Positions 1-9,479 of a stretch of 64,000 bases of DNA are shown here, one piece after another (within the stretch, counting starts at the first letter, position 1; the number at the start of each line of letters is the position of its first letter). The position numbers and the translations under genes are program-made. Source of the DNA: JACPYM01 sp963699175 (GTDB lineage Bacteria > Acidobacteriota > Blastocatellia > RBC074); contig OY969418.1 in the NCBI GenBank assembly GCA_963699175.1, forward strand, positions 7,316,001 to 7,380,000, in the 5' to 3' direction. The notes under the pieces were generated by a model. That model ran no database searches. It was not told the DNA's origin and worked only from the letters and a program-made list of their open reading frames with translations.

Positions 1-696
1 TTCCTGGCCGACTTGGCGCGGATTCTTTTCCTTGCCTTTGTAACTGAAGGCCGTCGCCCGCGCGGTCACGCGCAGGTTGGATAAGCGGGATAAGTTGTTG
101 ATCAAACTTTCGGTGATGCCGTCCGCGAGGTATTCCGTCGGCGCGTCGGCGCTGAAGGGTAGGACGGCCAGCGACTCAACGCGTGGGGCGGGTTTGAAGT
201 GCAGATAAAGTCCAATGCTCGTGAGCGACAGCGCCAAAAGCCCGAAGATGGCCAGCGTAATTTGGAGGCGCTTGCGCAAGCTGACAGCGGACTTTGGGGC
301 AGACGGGGTGACGGCAAGCTCAGCGGAGACGGGCGAGACTGGGGTGACAGGCGCGGCGCTTTCGCCATTCAACTCTTTCACGTCGGCGACAAAACGATAA
401 CCGCGTTTGGGCACCGTCTCGATAAACTTCTGGCCGTTCTCGCCATCGCAGAGCGCCTTGCGCAGCCGGGAGATATTATCGGCCAGGTTGTTTTCTTCAA
501 CGAAACTGTCGGGCCAGACCGCTTTCAGCAAGACCTCTTTTTCCAGCAAATGTCCGGGCTGCTCGAGCAGCGCCAATAACACGTCGAAGGCTTTCGGCGT
601 GAGCGGAACAGTCTCGCCCGCGCGCAGGAGCAGGCGCTCTGCCGCATCCAGCCGGAAGGGGCCGAATTCGTATAACTGCTTGGGCTTCTTTTCCAT
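1..696 (-). CDS. Winged-helix transcriptional regulator with TolB-like domain (C-terminus outside the window)
   Basis: The minus-strand frame is open from an ATG at 696 to the window edge, giving 232 residues. Residues 1-105 form a CadC/OmpR-type winged helix ('TPKAFDVLLALLEQ', 'ETVPKRGYRFVADV'). A Pro/Ala/Ser-rich linker, one membrane segment near residues 145-165, and the start of a TolB-like domain ('VLPFSADAPTEYLADGIT', then 'NLRVTARATAFSYKG') follow. This layout is common in acidobacterial one-component regulators, where the periplasmic part usually carries TPR or WD40-like repeats. The TPR-tail relics at 2516-2761 and 12388-12487 resemble the C-terminal end of such proteins, but no link to this gene can be shown. 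The family is clear; the regulated target is unknown. Confidence 0.85.
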   Translation of the reverse strand, partial: MEKKPKQLYEFGPFRLDAAERLLLRAGETVPLTPKAFDVLLALLEQPGHLLEKEVLLKAVWPDSFVEENNLADNISRLRKALCDGENGQKFIETVPKRGYRFVADVKELNGESAAPVTPVSPVSAELAVTPSAPKSAVSLRKRLQITLAIFGLLALSLTSIGLYLHFKPAPRVESLAVLPFSADAPTEYLADGITESLINNLSRLSNLRVTARATAFSYKGKEKNPRQVGQE

Positions 697-962
697 AGCC
701 GCTTACGAGAAATCTCCGAAGATTTTCCTAGAAAGAAACCAGACCCGACAGAGGACTTTACGCAGCCCCTGCCACTATCGTCCGCTGCGAAGTGAGCCAA
801 TCATTGAAAACCTGGCAGTCAGCTCATTCTAAAGGCGAGCGACGGCTGGCGGCAATGCGGCTACTTCCGCGCAACCCGAAAGCGGGCCAGTGATAAGCGC
901 GGCCTGCTCAAACTCATTTTCCCACAATCAGCCGGCATCCGCCGGTAAGAGGAGTAGAGATC

Positions 963-1544
963 ATGATGACAAAGAAGTTTTTTCTGGCTTTAACGCTGGC
1001 AGCCGTGACTGCCATTTCGGCCACTGTCCTGCGTGCCCAATCGGGCGACGAACAAGGGCCCGAGCGAGGCGCGCAGGGGAATGGGATAATTGATGTATTG
1101 GAGCAACAGCGGCAGGCGCAGGCGCAACAATTGGAAGGCTCCTGGGAGATGATCGTCACGCCCGTGCCCCCGCCCGGAGCGCCGCCCCTGCCCACTCGTC
1201 ATCTCTATGTGAGTTTCGCGCGCGGCGGCGTCTATATCGGCTTCGACCGCAGCGCGCCCTTCGGCAGTCCACAGCACGGCGTCTGGGAACACCGAGGCGG
1301 CAATGAATTCACCTGGACCTTTATCGGGGACAACTTCGATGCGCTGGGGAATTTTGTGGGCACGCTCAAGCTCAGGGCCAAGATCACTATGACCGGCAAG
1401 GACAGCTTCGTCGGCGTCGCCAACCCGCAGGTACGCGATGCCGCCGGGAACGTCGTACTCGACGCCTGCTCAACATTCAAAGCTGAGCGCGTCAAGGCCG
1501 AGCCGCCATCGGAGCGGTGCCAGAACATCACGCCGCCGCAATAG
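963..1544 (+). CDS. Secreted hypothetical protein, possibly lipocalin-like
   Basis: This 193-residue protein starts at ATG 963 behind a good ribosome-binding site (AGAGGAGTAGAGATC). Residues 1-25 look like a signal peptide ending in 'LRAQS'. The mature part has 'LEGSWEMIVTPVPPPG', a hydrophobic beta-rich stretch with 'HGVWEHRGGNEFTWTF', and a C-terminal pair of cysteines ('DACSTF', 'SERCQN') that could form a disulfide. The order of a 'GSW' motif followed by beta strands recalls lipocalin-like proteins of Acidobacteriota. That is a weak resemblance, and no function is assigned. Confidence 0.75.
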   Translation: MMTKKFFLALTLAAVTAISATVLRAQSGDEQGPERGAQGNGIIDVLEQQRQAQAQQLEGSWEMIVTPVPPPGAPPLPTRHLYVSFARGGVYIGFDRSAPFGSPQHGVWEHRGGNEFTWTFIGDNFDALGNFVGTLKLRAKITMTGKDSFVGVANPQVRDAAGNVVLDACSTFKAERVKAEPPSERCQNITPPQ

Positions 1545-1567
1545 CGATTGTCAGTTTGCTAATGCCT

Positions 1568-1610
1568 CTCATCGGCCTGCTCTTTATTCAAGCAAGGGCG
1601 GGCCGGTGAG
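1568..1610. repeat. Intergenic hairpin
   Basis: CTCATCGGCC (1568-1577) pairs with GGCCGGTGAG (1601-1610) with one G-T wobble. It lies between two plus-strand genes. There is no T-run after it, so it is not a classical terminator. Confidence 0.5.
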
Positions 1611-1635
1611 GTGAAAAATCACAGGAGGAACAACC

Positions 1636-2127
1636 ATGCGAAATGTGCTGACCTTAGTCTTCATTCTTGCTTTGGCCGCTCAACCGGCGAGGCCGCAAAC
1701 AAAAGCAAACAACGCCGACCGTAAAGCCGTCGAGGCCATTGCTGCGAATTTTAAGGACGCCTGGAATCGTCACGACATGGACGCCTTAGCCGCGTTGGTG
1801 GCAGAAGACGTGGATTATGTAACGGTCGTAGGGGCCAGCGACTGGGAAAAAGGCAGGAAAGAGTTCAGGCAGCGGCACGCCGAAGTTCATCAAACCATGT
1901 TCAAAGACAGCGTGTTGACGATCAAAGAAACTCACGTCAAATTTCTCCGACCGGACATTGCCCTGGCTCACGTCCTTTGGGAAACCAAGGGGGATGTAAT
2001 CCCTGAGCGAAAACCGGGCGCGCCGCGCGCAGGCATTTTCACCTGGATTATAGAGAAGCGCAGCGGCAAGTGGTTAATCATTGCTTCCCAGAACACTGAG
2101 AACAGGACGCCGACAGAGAGCCGATGA
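1636..2127 (+). CDS. SnoaL/NTF2-like secreted protein (SgcJ/EcaC type)
   Basis: This 163-residue protein starts at ATG 1636 with a strong ribosome-binding site (AGGAGGAACAACC). A short signal peptide ('LTLVFILALAAQPARPQ') precedes one NTF2-like fold: 'AIAANFKDAWNRHDMDALAALVAEDVDYV', then 'RHAEVHQTMFKDSVLTI', 'LAHVLWETKG' and 'GKWLIIASQNTENR'. These are the marks of the SgcJ/EcaC subfamily, whose members are usually of unknown function even though they are sometimes named oxidoreductases. It probably acts in the periplasm. No operon partner is evident beyond its co-directional neighbour at 963. Confidence 0.8.
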   Translation: MRNVLTLVFILALAAQPARPQTKANNADRKAVEAIAANFKDAWNRHDMDALAALVAEDVDYVTVVGASDWEKGRKEFRQRHAEVHQTMFKDSVLTIKETHVKFLRPDIALAHVLWETKGDVIPERKPGAPRAGIFTWIIEKRSGKWLIIASQNTENRTPTESR

Positions 2128-2186
2128 GCCGGTTCAGGCGTTAGTGCTCGCAAGAAGCAGGGTGTGCTGCTGGAACCATAGTCAGC

Positions 2187-2464
2187 TTATTGCAAATTCG
2201 CATAAAGCAATCGCTCGAACCGCTTCATCACTCCCATCGTCGTCGCGTCATAAAACGGCAGTTCCTGCATCAGAAACACCACGCCGCTGCCGCGCCACCG
2301 CCGGGGATTTCTTGCTTAGCGATGGCAGCCTCAAACAGCTCATCAAGCGCAGTAGCATCTTTGGTCTTCAGTTTTGGCAGGCCTGCCGATTGTGACGCAG
2401 TTAGCAGAGAGATGGGCAATAGCAGCAATAAAGCAACTACAGTCAGCCGCAAACGTTTCGACAT
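2187..2464 (-). pseudogene. Relic of a beta-lactamase-like serine hydrolase (large internal deletion)
   Basis: The minus strand from ATG 2464 encodes a signal peptide and 'LDELFEAAIAKQEIPGGG', typical of the start of class C beta-lactamase/serine hydrolase proteins. Near 2290 the frame shifts. The next frame reads 'WRGSGVVFLMQELPFYDA' and 'VMKRFERLLYANLQ' to a stop at 2187, which resembles the far C-terminus of the same family. The whole catalytic centre (SxxK and YxN regions) is absent, so this is a decayed gene with an internal deletion. The family assignment rests on remembered family patterns and is moderately sure. Confidence 0.55.
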
Positions 2465-2515
2465 GAGTCCTCCCTTAAAAATGCCCGGCAGACAGTTCGC
2501 CTGCCAGCAGCAGAT

Positions 2516-2761
2516 TTATCTCAACTGGTCATACTCCCGCTTTGCCGTGCGCAAAATCGGCAGCTCGGCGTCAGCCTCTTTCCACACAGCAAAGAAATCT
2601 TCGTAGCTCTTACGGCTCCGCGCCGTATCGCCCGTGAGCGCTGTTGCACGCGCCAGGCCCAAATGCGCGAGCGGATACAAGGGCGAGAGCGGCGCATAAC
2701 CGCGACGGTCGAGAATCTTTTGAAACTCCGCTGCTGCTTCGGCGCTTTGCTTCAGTTGCAA
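2516..2761 (-). pseudogene. C-terminal TPR tail of a truncated regulator/kinase-type gene
   Basis: About 80 codons read 'EAAAEFQKILDRRGYAPLSP', 'LAHLGLARATALTGDTARS' and 'SYEDFFAVWKEADAEL', ending at 2516. This matches the last TPRs of acidobacterial winged-helix/TPR or kinase/TPR proteins. An in-frame TAA lies just upstream of the alignable part, and there is no start region. Upstream, the sequence changes abruptly into the large STAND locus. The preceding TPR of the same type is found about 9.6 kb away at 12388-12487, so the two fragments are probably one tail split by an insertion. Confidence 0.65.
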
Positions 2762-2810
2762 TTACGCCTGTCCGCTGGCGTTTGCTGGCAGCGAAAGTCA
2801 ACTCGTGCCG

Positions 2811-5800
2811 TCAGTGCTTCCTGTCGTGAAGTTTATTAATTGCACCCGGATAAAACTCGAAATTTAGCGATGGGTCAATTCGGACAACTGCTGTGGTATG
2901 CCAATACTGACTGTCTCGGCTACCAGAGCCCTTGTCGTACCGGCGTAGTACGACAAGTACTAATAACTCCGCGCGTTGTTTCAAGATTACTTCTTTCAGA
3001 AAACTCGATCTGCAAATAAGCCGTTCAGCGCTCGGCGGTTCTTCATCGTAATGTTTTGGATTCCGACCCCATGCTTCTGAGCGAGCCACCACTCGCCCCG
3101 TTGGATCACACCAAGTTCGCCCGAAAGGGTCTTGTGGTTTCAATGAACGAATCGCGTTAACGGCTTTGGTGAAGTGAAGCCGCCGCACCGCGTCAGTTAG
3201 GCCGAGTGCATCAGTTCCATCAAGGCCTGCTTCGCGGGAGGGCCAAACAATCCATGGCTCGTAAGGCTCGCTCTTCGCGCGTGAGTATTCACCACTGTCA
3301 TCGTATTCTTCGGCTCGCGGCAACCACGCCCGAAATGCGTCCTCCTGTGACAACTGAAGCGCCAGTTTCTTCGCATAACGAGGAATTACCAAGGCGGAGT
3401 TGACTTGAACCTTTACCCCATCATTCGAGCGCCAGTTGCCAGCCACAACGACCTCTTCACCTATGGACGATTCGATATTCAAGAGGGAAAGAAGTTTTGC
3501 CTTGTCACCAGTGATGGCGATTCCTTTCTCTCCCTTTTCATAAAGATTAACTTGTGCCTCCAAGGGTGGCCTATCTGTTCCGTCGGCAAGCCACAGCCCG
3601 TCTGTTCTGGTAAGCGATTCGTGCCTCAGCCACTCGCGCCAAGGATGATCGTCATCGTATGGACCTTGAACGACCGGGTATTTTGCCAAAAACTCGCCCG
3701 CCACCAGATGGAGCGCGTGCCATCCTAGTTGCTGCCCATAGTAGTGATGGTGCTCACTCATTCCTCTGAGTTCATCTCGTTGACTGACAGAACGTCCACC
3801 GTTTTCGTACATGCTCTTTATCTGAGGATCATATTTGCGCACCCATGCTGTTATGGCATCGCGTGTCTCCCATCTTGATCTATCAAACATGCCGCTCACC
3901 TTGGCGACATCCAACTTGTCGAAATCGTAGTCCAGGTTGAACTCGAACTGAGGCTTTGACATCGATTTCGGACGATCTTCATAAAACGAGTCGCGCTCGT
4001 ACACTTTCGTCTTTTTCAGTGAGAAGGGTGACTCGTCAACTTTCTTTAGCGCCTTGGCTTCGTCTTCAGACAGAGTGAAGTTGCTGTTGCCAACACAAGC
4101 CAGAAGCGCCTGCGCTGCGAAGTGGCGAAATAAGACATGCGGCATATTCGCATCTAACGCGATGGCCTTCAGCGTATCGGCATACTTCGCCACATTCTGC
4201 GGGTGATCCATTGCCACTCGGGCAAGCGCAATCAGTAGCCAGAGCCGCGCATGCAGAAAGTAAAAGGTTAGTTCTGCCGCTTGAAACGGATGGGCGTTTG
4301 TAGAATGAAACTTGTCAATAATTGCGTCAATCACTTCCCACTTTCCAAATCGCGCGAAGCACCGGATGCTATGTGCAGCTCTCCAACGATGTGCAGCAGC
4401 GGGCGCGCCGAGACTGCGCCATACGAGGCCTGCTGCGATCTCTGCCTCACCGCCTTTCGGGTAAAGGCCATCTTTCCAAACGCCGTCTACTACTGTTGAT
4501 GCCAGTTTTCCAGAATTACTGTTCAGCAATCGCTTGAGCGCGATTTGCCCTTCGCCCTGTTTGGTCTTCTCACAAATGGTTGCTGCAAGACCTATCCAGA
4601 CGGATGCAGGCAAGTGTGAATCCGGCGCTGCGAATATTGTGATCAATTCAAGCGCAAGTACTGATACGGGGATTCCGGACAGTCCGGCAATGTCCTTCAG
4701 TTGGGAACTGGACAGATAGTCATAACTAACAAAGTCATCTGCGTGAATCTGGATGAGCGGCTTTGCGACCTCATAGAATATCTGTTGCAGCGCAACTGAA
4801 GAATCTCCCCATTCTCTTTTGCACTTCTTCAATTCGTCCAACTTGTCGTACATGTCGAGAGTCTCAAGCCGCGACATGATCTGAATGTACTTTGGCCTTT
4901 CTGCATATTTGAGCTTTCCCCGCAGGCTATCAAAGAACTCGCCCCTCAATTCGAAGAAGCGGTCCAAGTTATTAAACGTCTCAATAGCTAGCGACACAGA
5001 TGCCTCGTCGTCGGGATTCGTTTTACCCACGATTTTCTTCAAGGCATGCCGTGTCACTTCTTTCTGGTCATTTACTGTCTCCGCGGAGCGGAGATGCTGC
5101 GTGCCCTGATAGTTCTGATTTTCGTTCTCTTCGTCGCGAAGCTTCTCGAACTTCGGAGCGGCGATGGATAAGTCTGTTGTTAGTTCGTAGTCCTTGCCTA
5201 GGTCGCGCTCGGCAATTTTATGGAGTGTTGCCTGAGTACTGGGCATGAAAACGCCGGGGTGATTTTGTTGGAATTGCAAGATCAACTCGGTCAATAGCGC
5301 CTTCGAATTCGAGTATCTCTTCTCGGCAATTATTTCCGCGAGTTGGGCTGTGCCGCAATAATAGAATTCTACGGATGCCGATAGGCGAAGGAGACCTAGA
5401 GCAATGGCCGGGTCAATCTTATCCTGTTCGATGAGCGCCGCGAGGTAGGGCAGCAATGAGTAGTCCAAGGAGCTTTTTTCACGGTCATCCCACCGCCCTA
5501 ATTTGGCGAGTGTTCTACAGCCAGAAGTCCGAGATAAGCCTCTTGCGAAATCCAACCAGGGAAACTTATCTGTTTCATAGTTGTTGAGTTCGCAAATGTT
5601 TGAGAGCGTGTGGAAATCGCTTTCCTCAAGCTCATCGCCCCGCAACTGCGCCGCGTAGTGCAACAATTCGCTCGTAAACTGGTAATCACCTGAGCCGATG
5701 GCATCCATTTGCTCAAGACCGAGGCGGAAATAAGAAGCTGTCTCCTCGACACTTGCGGGCATGATCGCTCTGGACAACTGCGCGAATAGAGAGGCCCTGA

Positions 5801-5843
5801 GGCTGACTTCATCCTCGCGTTCTATCAGGGCTTTCGCACTCAT
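2811..5843 (-). CDS. Large helical-repeat protein, C-terminal half of the STAND defence-like locus
   Basis: The open frame runs from TTG 5861 to the stop at 2811. ATG 5843 is preferred because GGGAAG lies six bases upstream (about 1,010 residues). No enzyme motif is visible. The N-terminal 600 residues look like alpha-helical TPR/HEAT-type repeats ('FAQLSRAIMPASVEETASYF', 'SLLPYLAALIEQDKIDPAIA'). The last 350 residues appear more globular ('WLADGTDRPPLEAQVNLYEK', 'PYEPWIVWPSREAGL', 'AVVRIDPSLNFEFYPG'). It follows the ATPase gene in the same frame, separated by only one TAG codon at 5862-5864. It may therefore be the sensor or C-terminal part of a single ancestral protein of about 2,165 residues. 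A native two-gene operon with stop-start coupling is the alternative. Confidence 0.75.
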   Translation of the reverse strand: MSAKALIEREDEVSLRASLFAQLSRAIMPASVEETASYFRLGLEQMDAIGSGDYQFTSELLHYAAQLRGDELEESDFHTLSNICELNNYETDKFPWLDFARGLSRTSGCRTLAKLGRWDDREKSSLDYSLLPYLAALIEQDKIDPAIALGLLRLSASVEFYYCGTAQLAEIIAEKRYSNSKALLTELILQFQQNHPGVFMPSTQATLHKIAERDLGKDYELTTDLSIAAPKFEKLRDEENENQNYQGTQHLRSAETVNDQKEVTRHALKKIVGKTNPDDEASVSLAIETFNNLDRFFELRGEFFDSLRGKLKYAERPKYIQIMSRLETLDMYDKLDELKKCKREWGDSSVALQQIFYEVAKPLIQIHADDFVSYDYLSSSQLKDIAGLSGIPVSVLALELITIFAAPDSHLPASVWIGLAATICEKTKQGEGQIALKRLLNSNSGKLASTVVDGVWKDGLYPKGGEAEIAAGLVWRSLGAPAAAHRWRAAHSIRCFARFGKWEVIDAIIDKFHSTNAHPFQAAELTFYFLHARLWLLIALARVAMDHPQNVAKYADTLKAIALDANMPHVLFRHFAAQALLACVGNSNFTLSEDEAKALKKVDESPFSLKKTKVYERDSFYEDRPKSMSKPQFEFNLDYDFDKLDVAKVSGMFDRSRWETRDAITAWVRKYDPQIKSMYENGGRSVSQRDELRGMSEHHHYYGQQLGWHALHLVAGEFLAKYPVVQGPYDDDHPWREWLRHESLTRTDGLWLADGTDRPPLEAQVNLYEKGEKGIAITGDKAKLLSLLNIESSIGEEVVVAGNWRSNDGVKVQVNSALVIPRYAKKLALQLSQEDAFRAWLPRAEEYDDSGEYSRAKSEPYEPWIVWPSREAGLDGTDALGLTDAVRRLHFTKAVNAIRSLKPQDPFGRTWCDPTGRVVARSEAWGRNPKHYDEEPPSAERLICRSSFLKEVILKQRAELLVLVVLRRYDKGSGSRDSQYWHTTAVVRIDPSLNFEFYPGAINKLHDRKH

Positions 5844-5861
5844 CGCCATCTTCCCAGCCAA

Positions 5862-8800
5862 CTACTGAAGGTCTGGCCTTTTTGCAAGTATCGTAATAAT
5901 CTCGATGAGTGTGGACGCCGAGGTTGAGACGCTCTCGCTCACCTTTGTAACAAAAGCGATGACGGAAGCAGCTTTAAGATCGCTCCGCGCCCAGATGGAA
6001 AAAAACAGCAGTTGGCGGCCCAACAAATCGAAAAACAAGGTCGTTTCGCGAATATCTGGATATGTTTGCCGACTCTCTCTCAGCTTTACCCACAACTCGA
6101 CCAACTTCAAGAATGGTGCGTCCCCCTTCCCGACATTAGAGGAAATCAGTGCTGTGAAAGTTTGAGATAACGCAAGTAACGGCTGTAGTCGCTCATTGAT
6201 GAAGCGCTTTGCTTCCCTCTGAGTCTCATAGTTCATTGGCTGCCTCTCAACCGGCAATCCGTCATTTGTCTTGGTGTATTTCTCAAGCTCGCCTTGGAGT
6301 GCATTTCGGAAAACGTCGTTAGAAAGCCCTTCTGGTACGCGCGCACCAATTTCAATGAGTTCCTCCGGGAGAAGCGAACGTTCAGTAATAGGTAGTTGTT
6401 TCGCGATAAAACGAAATGCCGTGGAGGTGATGAAATAAAAAGCGTCCTTACTGGAAAAGCGATGTGTTAATGACCAGAAACGCAGTTTTTCGGGCGGAAT
6501 GGCTTCTGTGATTACAAGTGCTTCGGCATGCATTTTCATCTGGATTGCAATGACAGCAGCCTTCAGAAAGCCATCTTGAATTTGGTAAGCGCTTTCGCGG
6601 TGGAATCGCTGACTCTTTTCAATGGGCGTTTTCTTTTCACAGGCTTTGGCAAGTTCTCGAATTAAACGTCGGCGCGCAGCATTGTCGAGTTCCAGAAAAG
6701 AGAGAGCCGCTGCAAGGACACCGGGCTGTGAGTTAATCGAACTCAGAAAGCGTCGAATGTTGGCTGTCGGAACGGTGCCCATACGTTCCGCTTGTTGCAG
6801 TAAGGTGAAGATATGCTCTGAGACTTCATATGCGTACCAATCCTTATATGCGTACCAGCCCTTCCGTCCCTTCAAGAATTGGGCCGAATCCGGCCCTCGA
6901 TCCTGGGCGATATAGCATAACGGAACTGATGCTATATCGAGACTTTCCGGCCCGCCCCTTTCTCTGCGGTAATCATCGTCCTGCCCATTGAAGTGATGAA
7001 TCCATTCATCTGCATTTATGGCGTGCCGTGACGCATTGCTTACGTCGCCTGACAAAACGCTCGCAATCGTCAGCCTTGCGTGGCGTGTTCCGGGCCACCG
7101 TGTACGTGTTTCGAAAAGCCGTCGGGTTGCATCTACGTCGTGAGACGCAACAACCAAATCTGGATTACCCAACACGTATTCCGTACCGCGTTGATTGATG
7201 GCAGCGAGGGTTGATAGTTCCACCAGCAAATGAACAAGGCGGTCGAAATTCTCCACCCGGGCCGCGTGCAAAACAGCGGCTTTCAGTCTTGCGTAGCGTA
7301 TGTTTTGCTTGCCAACGGTGCTTGTGATGGCGGCTGGAAAGCGTTCATCGAAGGCCAAATCGAATAGCAGCTTCCCGTCATCAAGTTGTTGAAGAAGACC
7401 TGGAAGCGCGCTTGCCGCATAGACCGACGTTCCTTGTTTCTTGAAAAGGTTATCGGCAAGGACGCGCAACGTGTCAGCTTTGGCGGCGTAAACCTTACGA
7501 ACAAGCGTTTCGGTAGGTTCATCGCGGAACATCAATCCATGTCTGGTTTGTTCTAGCAGAGGCGCCAAATCCGCCGCGAAGCTCTTTACCGCACTAATGT
7601 CCATCCCATGCGCGTCTGCGTACTCATCGAGTGGAACGGGCGGCGGCAAGACTGATAGGCCGGCGAGAAACACATTGATGTCACGTTCCTTGTAACCTCG
7701 TTTCAACGCTTCGCTGAGCGCCTTCCGAATGCGTTCCATTAAGAGGTCGTCCAGTTTTATCACGTTATTGATTTCCGATGGCTCAAGCAGACCTCTATCA
7801 CTCAGCGCAAGATGTTCAAGTATCCGAGGATTTCCTTCAGAACGTGAATACGCGACCTGAATTTGAGTATCAGTCACTTTCGGAATGCGGTCGCGCAGAT
7901 ACCTCTTTGTCTCGGAAGGGCTGAATGGTTCCAATTGGATTTCCTCGCACGCCCCACGCGGGAGGTCGCCTCTGGAAATATCGCGTCGGTATGTCCGACA
8001 ACTTACGATAAGCTGAACCCCTTCGACTGCGCTTTTGTGATAGAAGCTTTCCAGCAGCAGACTCGGAAAAGCTAACTCACCTTTGTCTTTCGCATGTTCG
8101 GCGGCATTATCTATGGCATCAATGAACAGCAAGAGTTGTTTATCCTGTGAACCTCTTTGCAGCGTAGCAACTGCCTGAGCCAAGCGGGACCGAAAAGCCT
8201 TAACGAGGTCTTCTACATTTTCGTTGTTTGGCAAAAGCGGGTCACACAAGCCATTGCAGGCAAGATTATTGACGATGTGGATCAACCCACGCTTCGGTAA
8301 GTGCCGCGCATCTTCGTGAGCGCGGTAAGCGCCGCCGCCAAAACAATCGAATAGAACCGTTTCATGCGTCTCACCCAGAATCGTCGCGAGGCTTTGCAGA
8401 AAGACAGTTTTACCAACGCCGCCATCGGCGTGAATCATTAGCGGTTTGTTTAGCTTGGGAATTTTGTGGATGAGAGTTGCTAGCTGTTCGCGTTCGACAA
8501 CTTTGCCGACCTCTGGAAAGCTGGTTTGGCAAGGAAAGAGATCGTCTAGTTCTGATCCCAATGCATCGAGAACGTCCGTCCGTGTTATGACGTTTTGTCC
8601 TTCGCCTTCGGAGCCAGCTTTGTTACGGAGCAATTGTTTCAGGTTATGCAGCCGAGACCGCGCCATAACGTCTGATGCGGCTGACCAATCGGCAAGAACA
8701 CGAGAAAGGCGTTGCTTATTTTGCCCCAAGCTTCCAGCCAAACCGGTTATCCTAACCTTCCGTGCAAACTGAGCAAGTTCTTTGCCGTTGAACCCGCACG

Positions 8801-8925
8801 TGGAGGTAAACTGAGTGGCTTGTTTCTTGGCTTCCCCTTTCAGTGTGGTTCCTGCCGCCAAACCATCTATTGCTTCACAGAACGCGCGGGCGGGCGGTCT
8901 GTTTGTGATTAACTCGAACGTGAGC
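5862..8925 (-). CDS. STAND-type ATPase, 3' part of a gene interrupted by a transposon
   Basis: The coding frame resumes at 8925, immediately after the target duplication, with 'LTFELITNRPPARAF'; the first possible restart is TTG 8861 (999 residues). From that start, the Walker A motif GGVGKT is at residues 147-152 and Walker B 'LLLFIDAID' at 243-251, followed by 'LIVSCRTYRR', which fits a sensor-1 region. A winged-helix-like stretch ('NVFLAGLSVLPPPVPLDEYA') and a long helical repeat region complete a STAND/NACHT-like architecture. The missing first 128 codons, which carry a nuclease-like domain, lie at 11972-12354. Known relatives with nuclease-STAND-TPR order are AVAST-like anti-phage sensors; membership is inferred. 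As it stands the gene is probably non-functional unless the restart yields a nuclease-less protein. Confidence 0.75.
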
Positions 8926-8933
8926 TTCTTTTC
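8926..8933. repeat. Target site duplication, left copy
   Basis: TTCTTTTC directly abuts the left terminal inverted repeat and is identical to 11972-11979 next to the right one. An 8-bp duplication fits IS1-family and IS1595-family transposition. Confidence 0.9.
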
Positions 8934-8958
8934 GGTAGTGGGCTAAAGTTGTGTTGCT
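8934..8958 (+). repeat. Left terminal inverted repeat (25 bp)
   Basis: Identical over 25 bases to the reverse complement of 11947-11971. The identity stops at the next base inward (G at the left end, A at the right). The first three bases, GGT, also begin classical IS1 ends. Confidence 0.92.
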
Positions 8959-9009
8959 GCCCACTCTTTCCCAATTGCCCACATTCTCAGCCTGTGGTAA
9001 GAATTCAGT

Positions 9010-9252
9010 ATGCCTAAACGCTCAAGCAAAAATCCAGACGAAAACCAAATTGCCTTTCAGGGCATGCAATCCATCCTTGAAAAGCTAGACCCTGAATCAT
9101 TGCCCAAGCCGAAAGAGAAAAACCCAGCGGCGGTTGCGCTGGGCAAGCTGGGCGGGGCGAAAGGTGGCAAGGCGCGTGCGGAGAAGCTGTCAGAGCGCAA
9201 GCGCAAGGCTATTGCAAAGAAGGCAGCAAAGGCGCGTTGGGAGAAGAAGTGA
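9010..9252 (+). CDS. Small basic passenger protein with a 'LGKLGGAKGGKARAEKL' tail
   Basis: This 80-residue protein starts at ATG 9010, the first gene inside the left transposon end. The N-terminal half has 'NQIAFQGMQSILEKLDPES'. The C-terminal half is very basic: 'ALGKLGGAKGGKARAEKLSE' followed by 'KRKAIAKKAAKARWEKK'. Tails of this kind, GG-K-GG-KAR followed by helices and a final ARW, recur in small bacterial accessory proteins and look suited to nucleic-acid binding. The function is not known. It could be a DNA-binding helper or regulator of the element. Confidence 0.7.
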   Translation: MPKRSSKNPDENQIAFQGMQSILEKLDPESLPKPKEKNPAAVALGKLGGAKGGKARAEKLSERKRKAIAKKAAKARWEKK

Positions 9253-9270
9253 CAATATATTTTCACTTTT

Positions 9271-9370
9271 ATCTAGTTGCGTGTAGTTGCCTGTAGTTGC
9301 ATTTAGTTCCATTCAGTTTCGCTCTGTTTCGTTTTTGCTGCTTATTGCTACTTATTGTCACTTATTTTCG
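9271..9370. repeat. 10-bp-periodic degenerate array (ten units)
   Basis: Ten consecutive 10-mers begin at 9271. The first three share TAGTTGC (ATCTAGTTGC, GTGTAGTTGC, CTGTAGTTGC), then TAGTTCC, CAGTTTC and CTGTTTC follow. The last three share CTTATT (CTTATTGCTA, CTTATTGTCA, CTTATTTTCG). Repeats phased at the DNA helical pitch could be iterons for a DNA-binding protein or a curved/T-tract segment. No reading frame crosses it. It fills much of the gap 9253-9480. Confidence 0.6.
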
Positions 9371-9434
9371 CTCCCATGATACTCGCAGTTGCGCTCACCA
9401 CTTGCTCGCTCTGTGCTCTTTCTGCTTTTTGTAG

Positions 9435-9463
9435 TTGAATCGCTTGCCGTGTTCGTGTACAGT
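9435..9463 (+). promoter_or_regulatory. Possible promoter for the hairpin-rich RNA
   Basis: TTGAAT (9435-9440) is followed after 17 bases by TACAGT (9458-9463). Each box matches consensus at four of six positions. The predicted start near 9470 lies just before the first of five hairpins. Confidence 0.35.
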
Positions 9464-9479
9464 GCGAAATGAAAAAGGC

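Noticed and set aside
9271..9370. Possible CRISPR array in the 10-bp-periodic segment
   Set aside because: Units are only 10 bp, contiguous and degenerate, with no spacers, and no cas genes are present.
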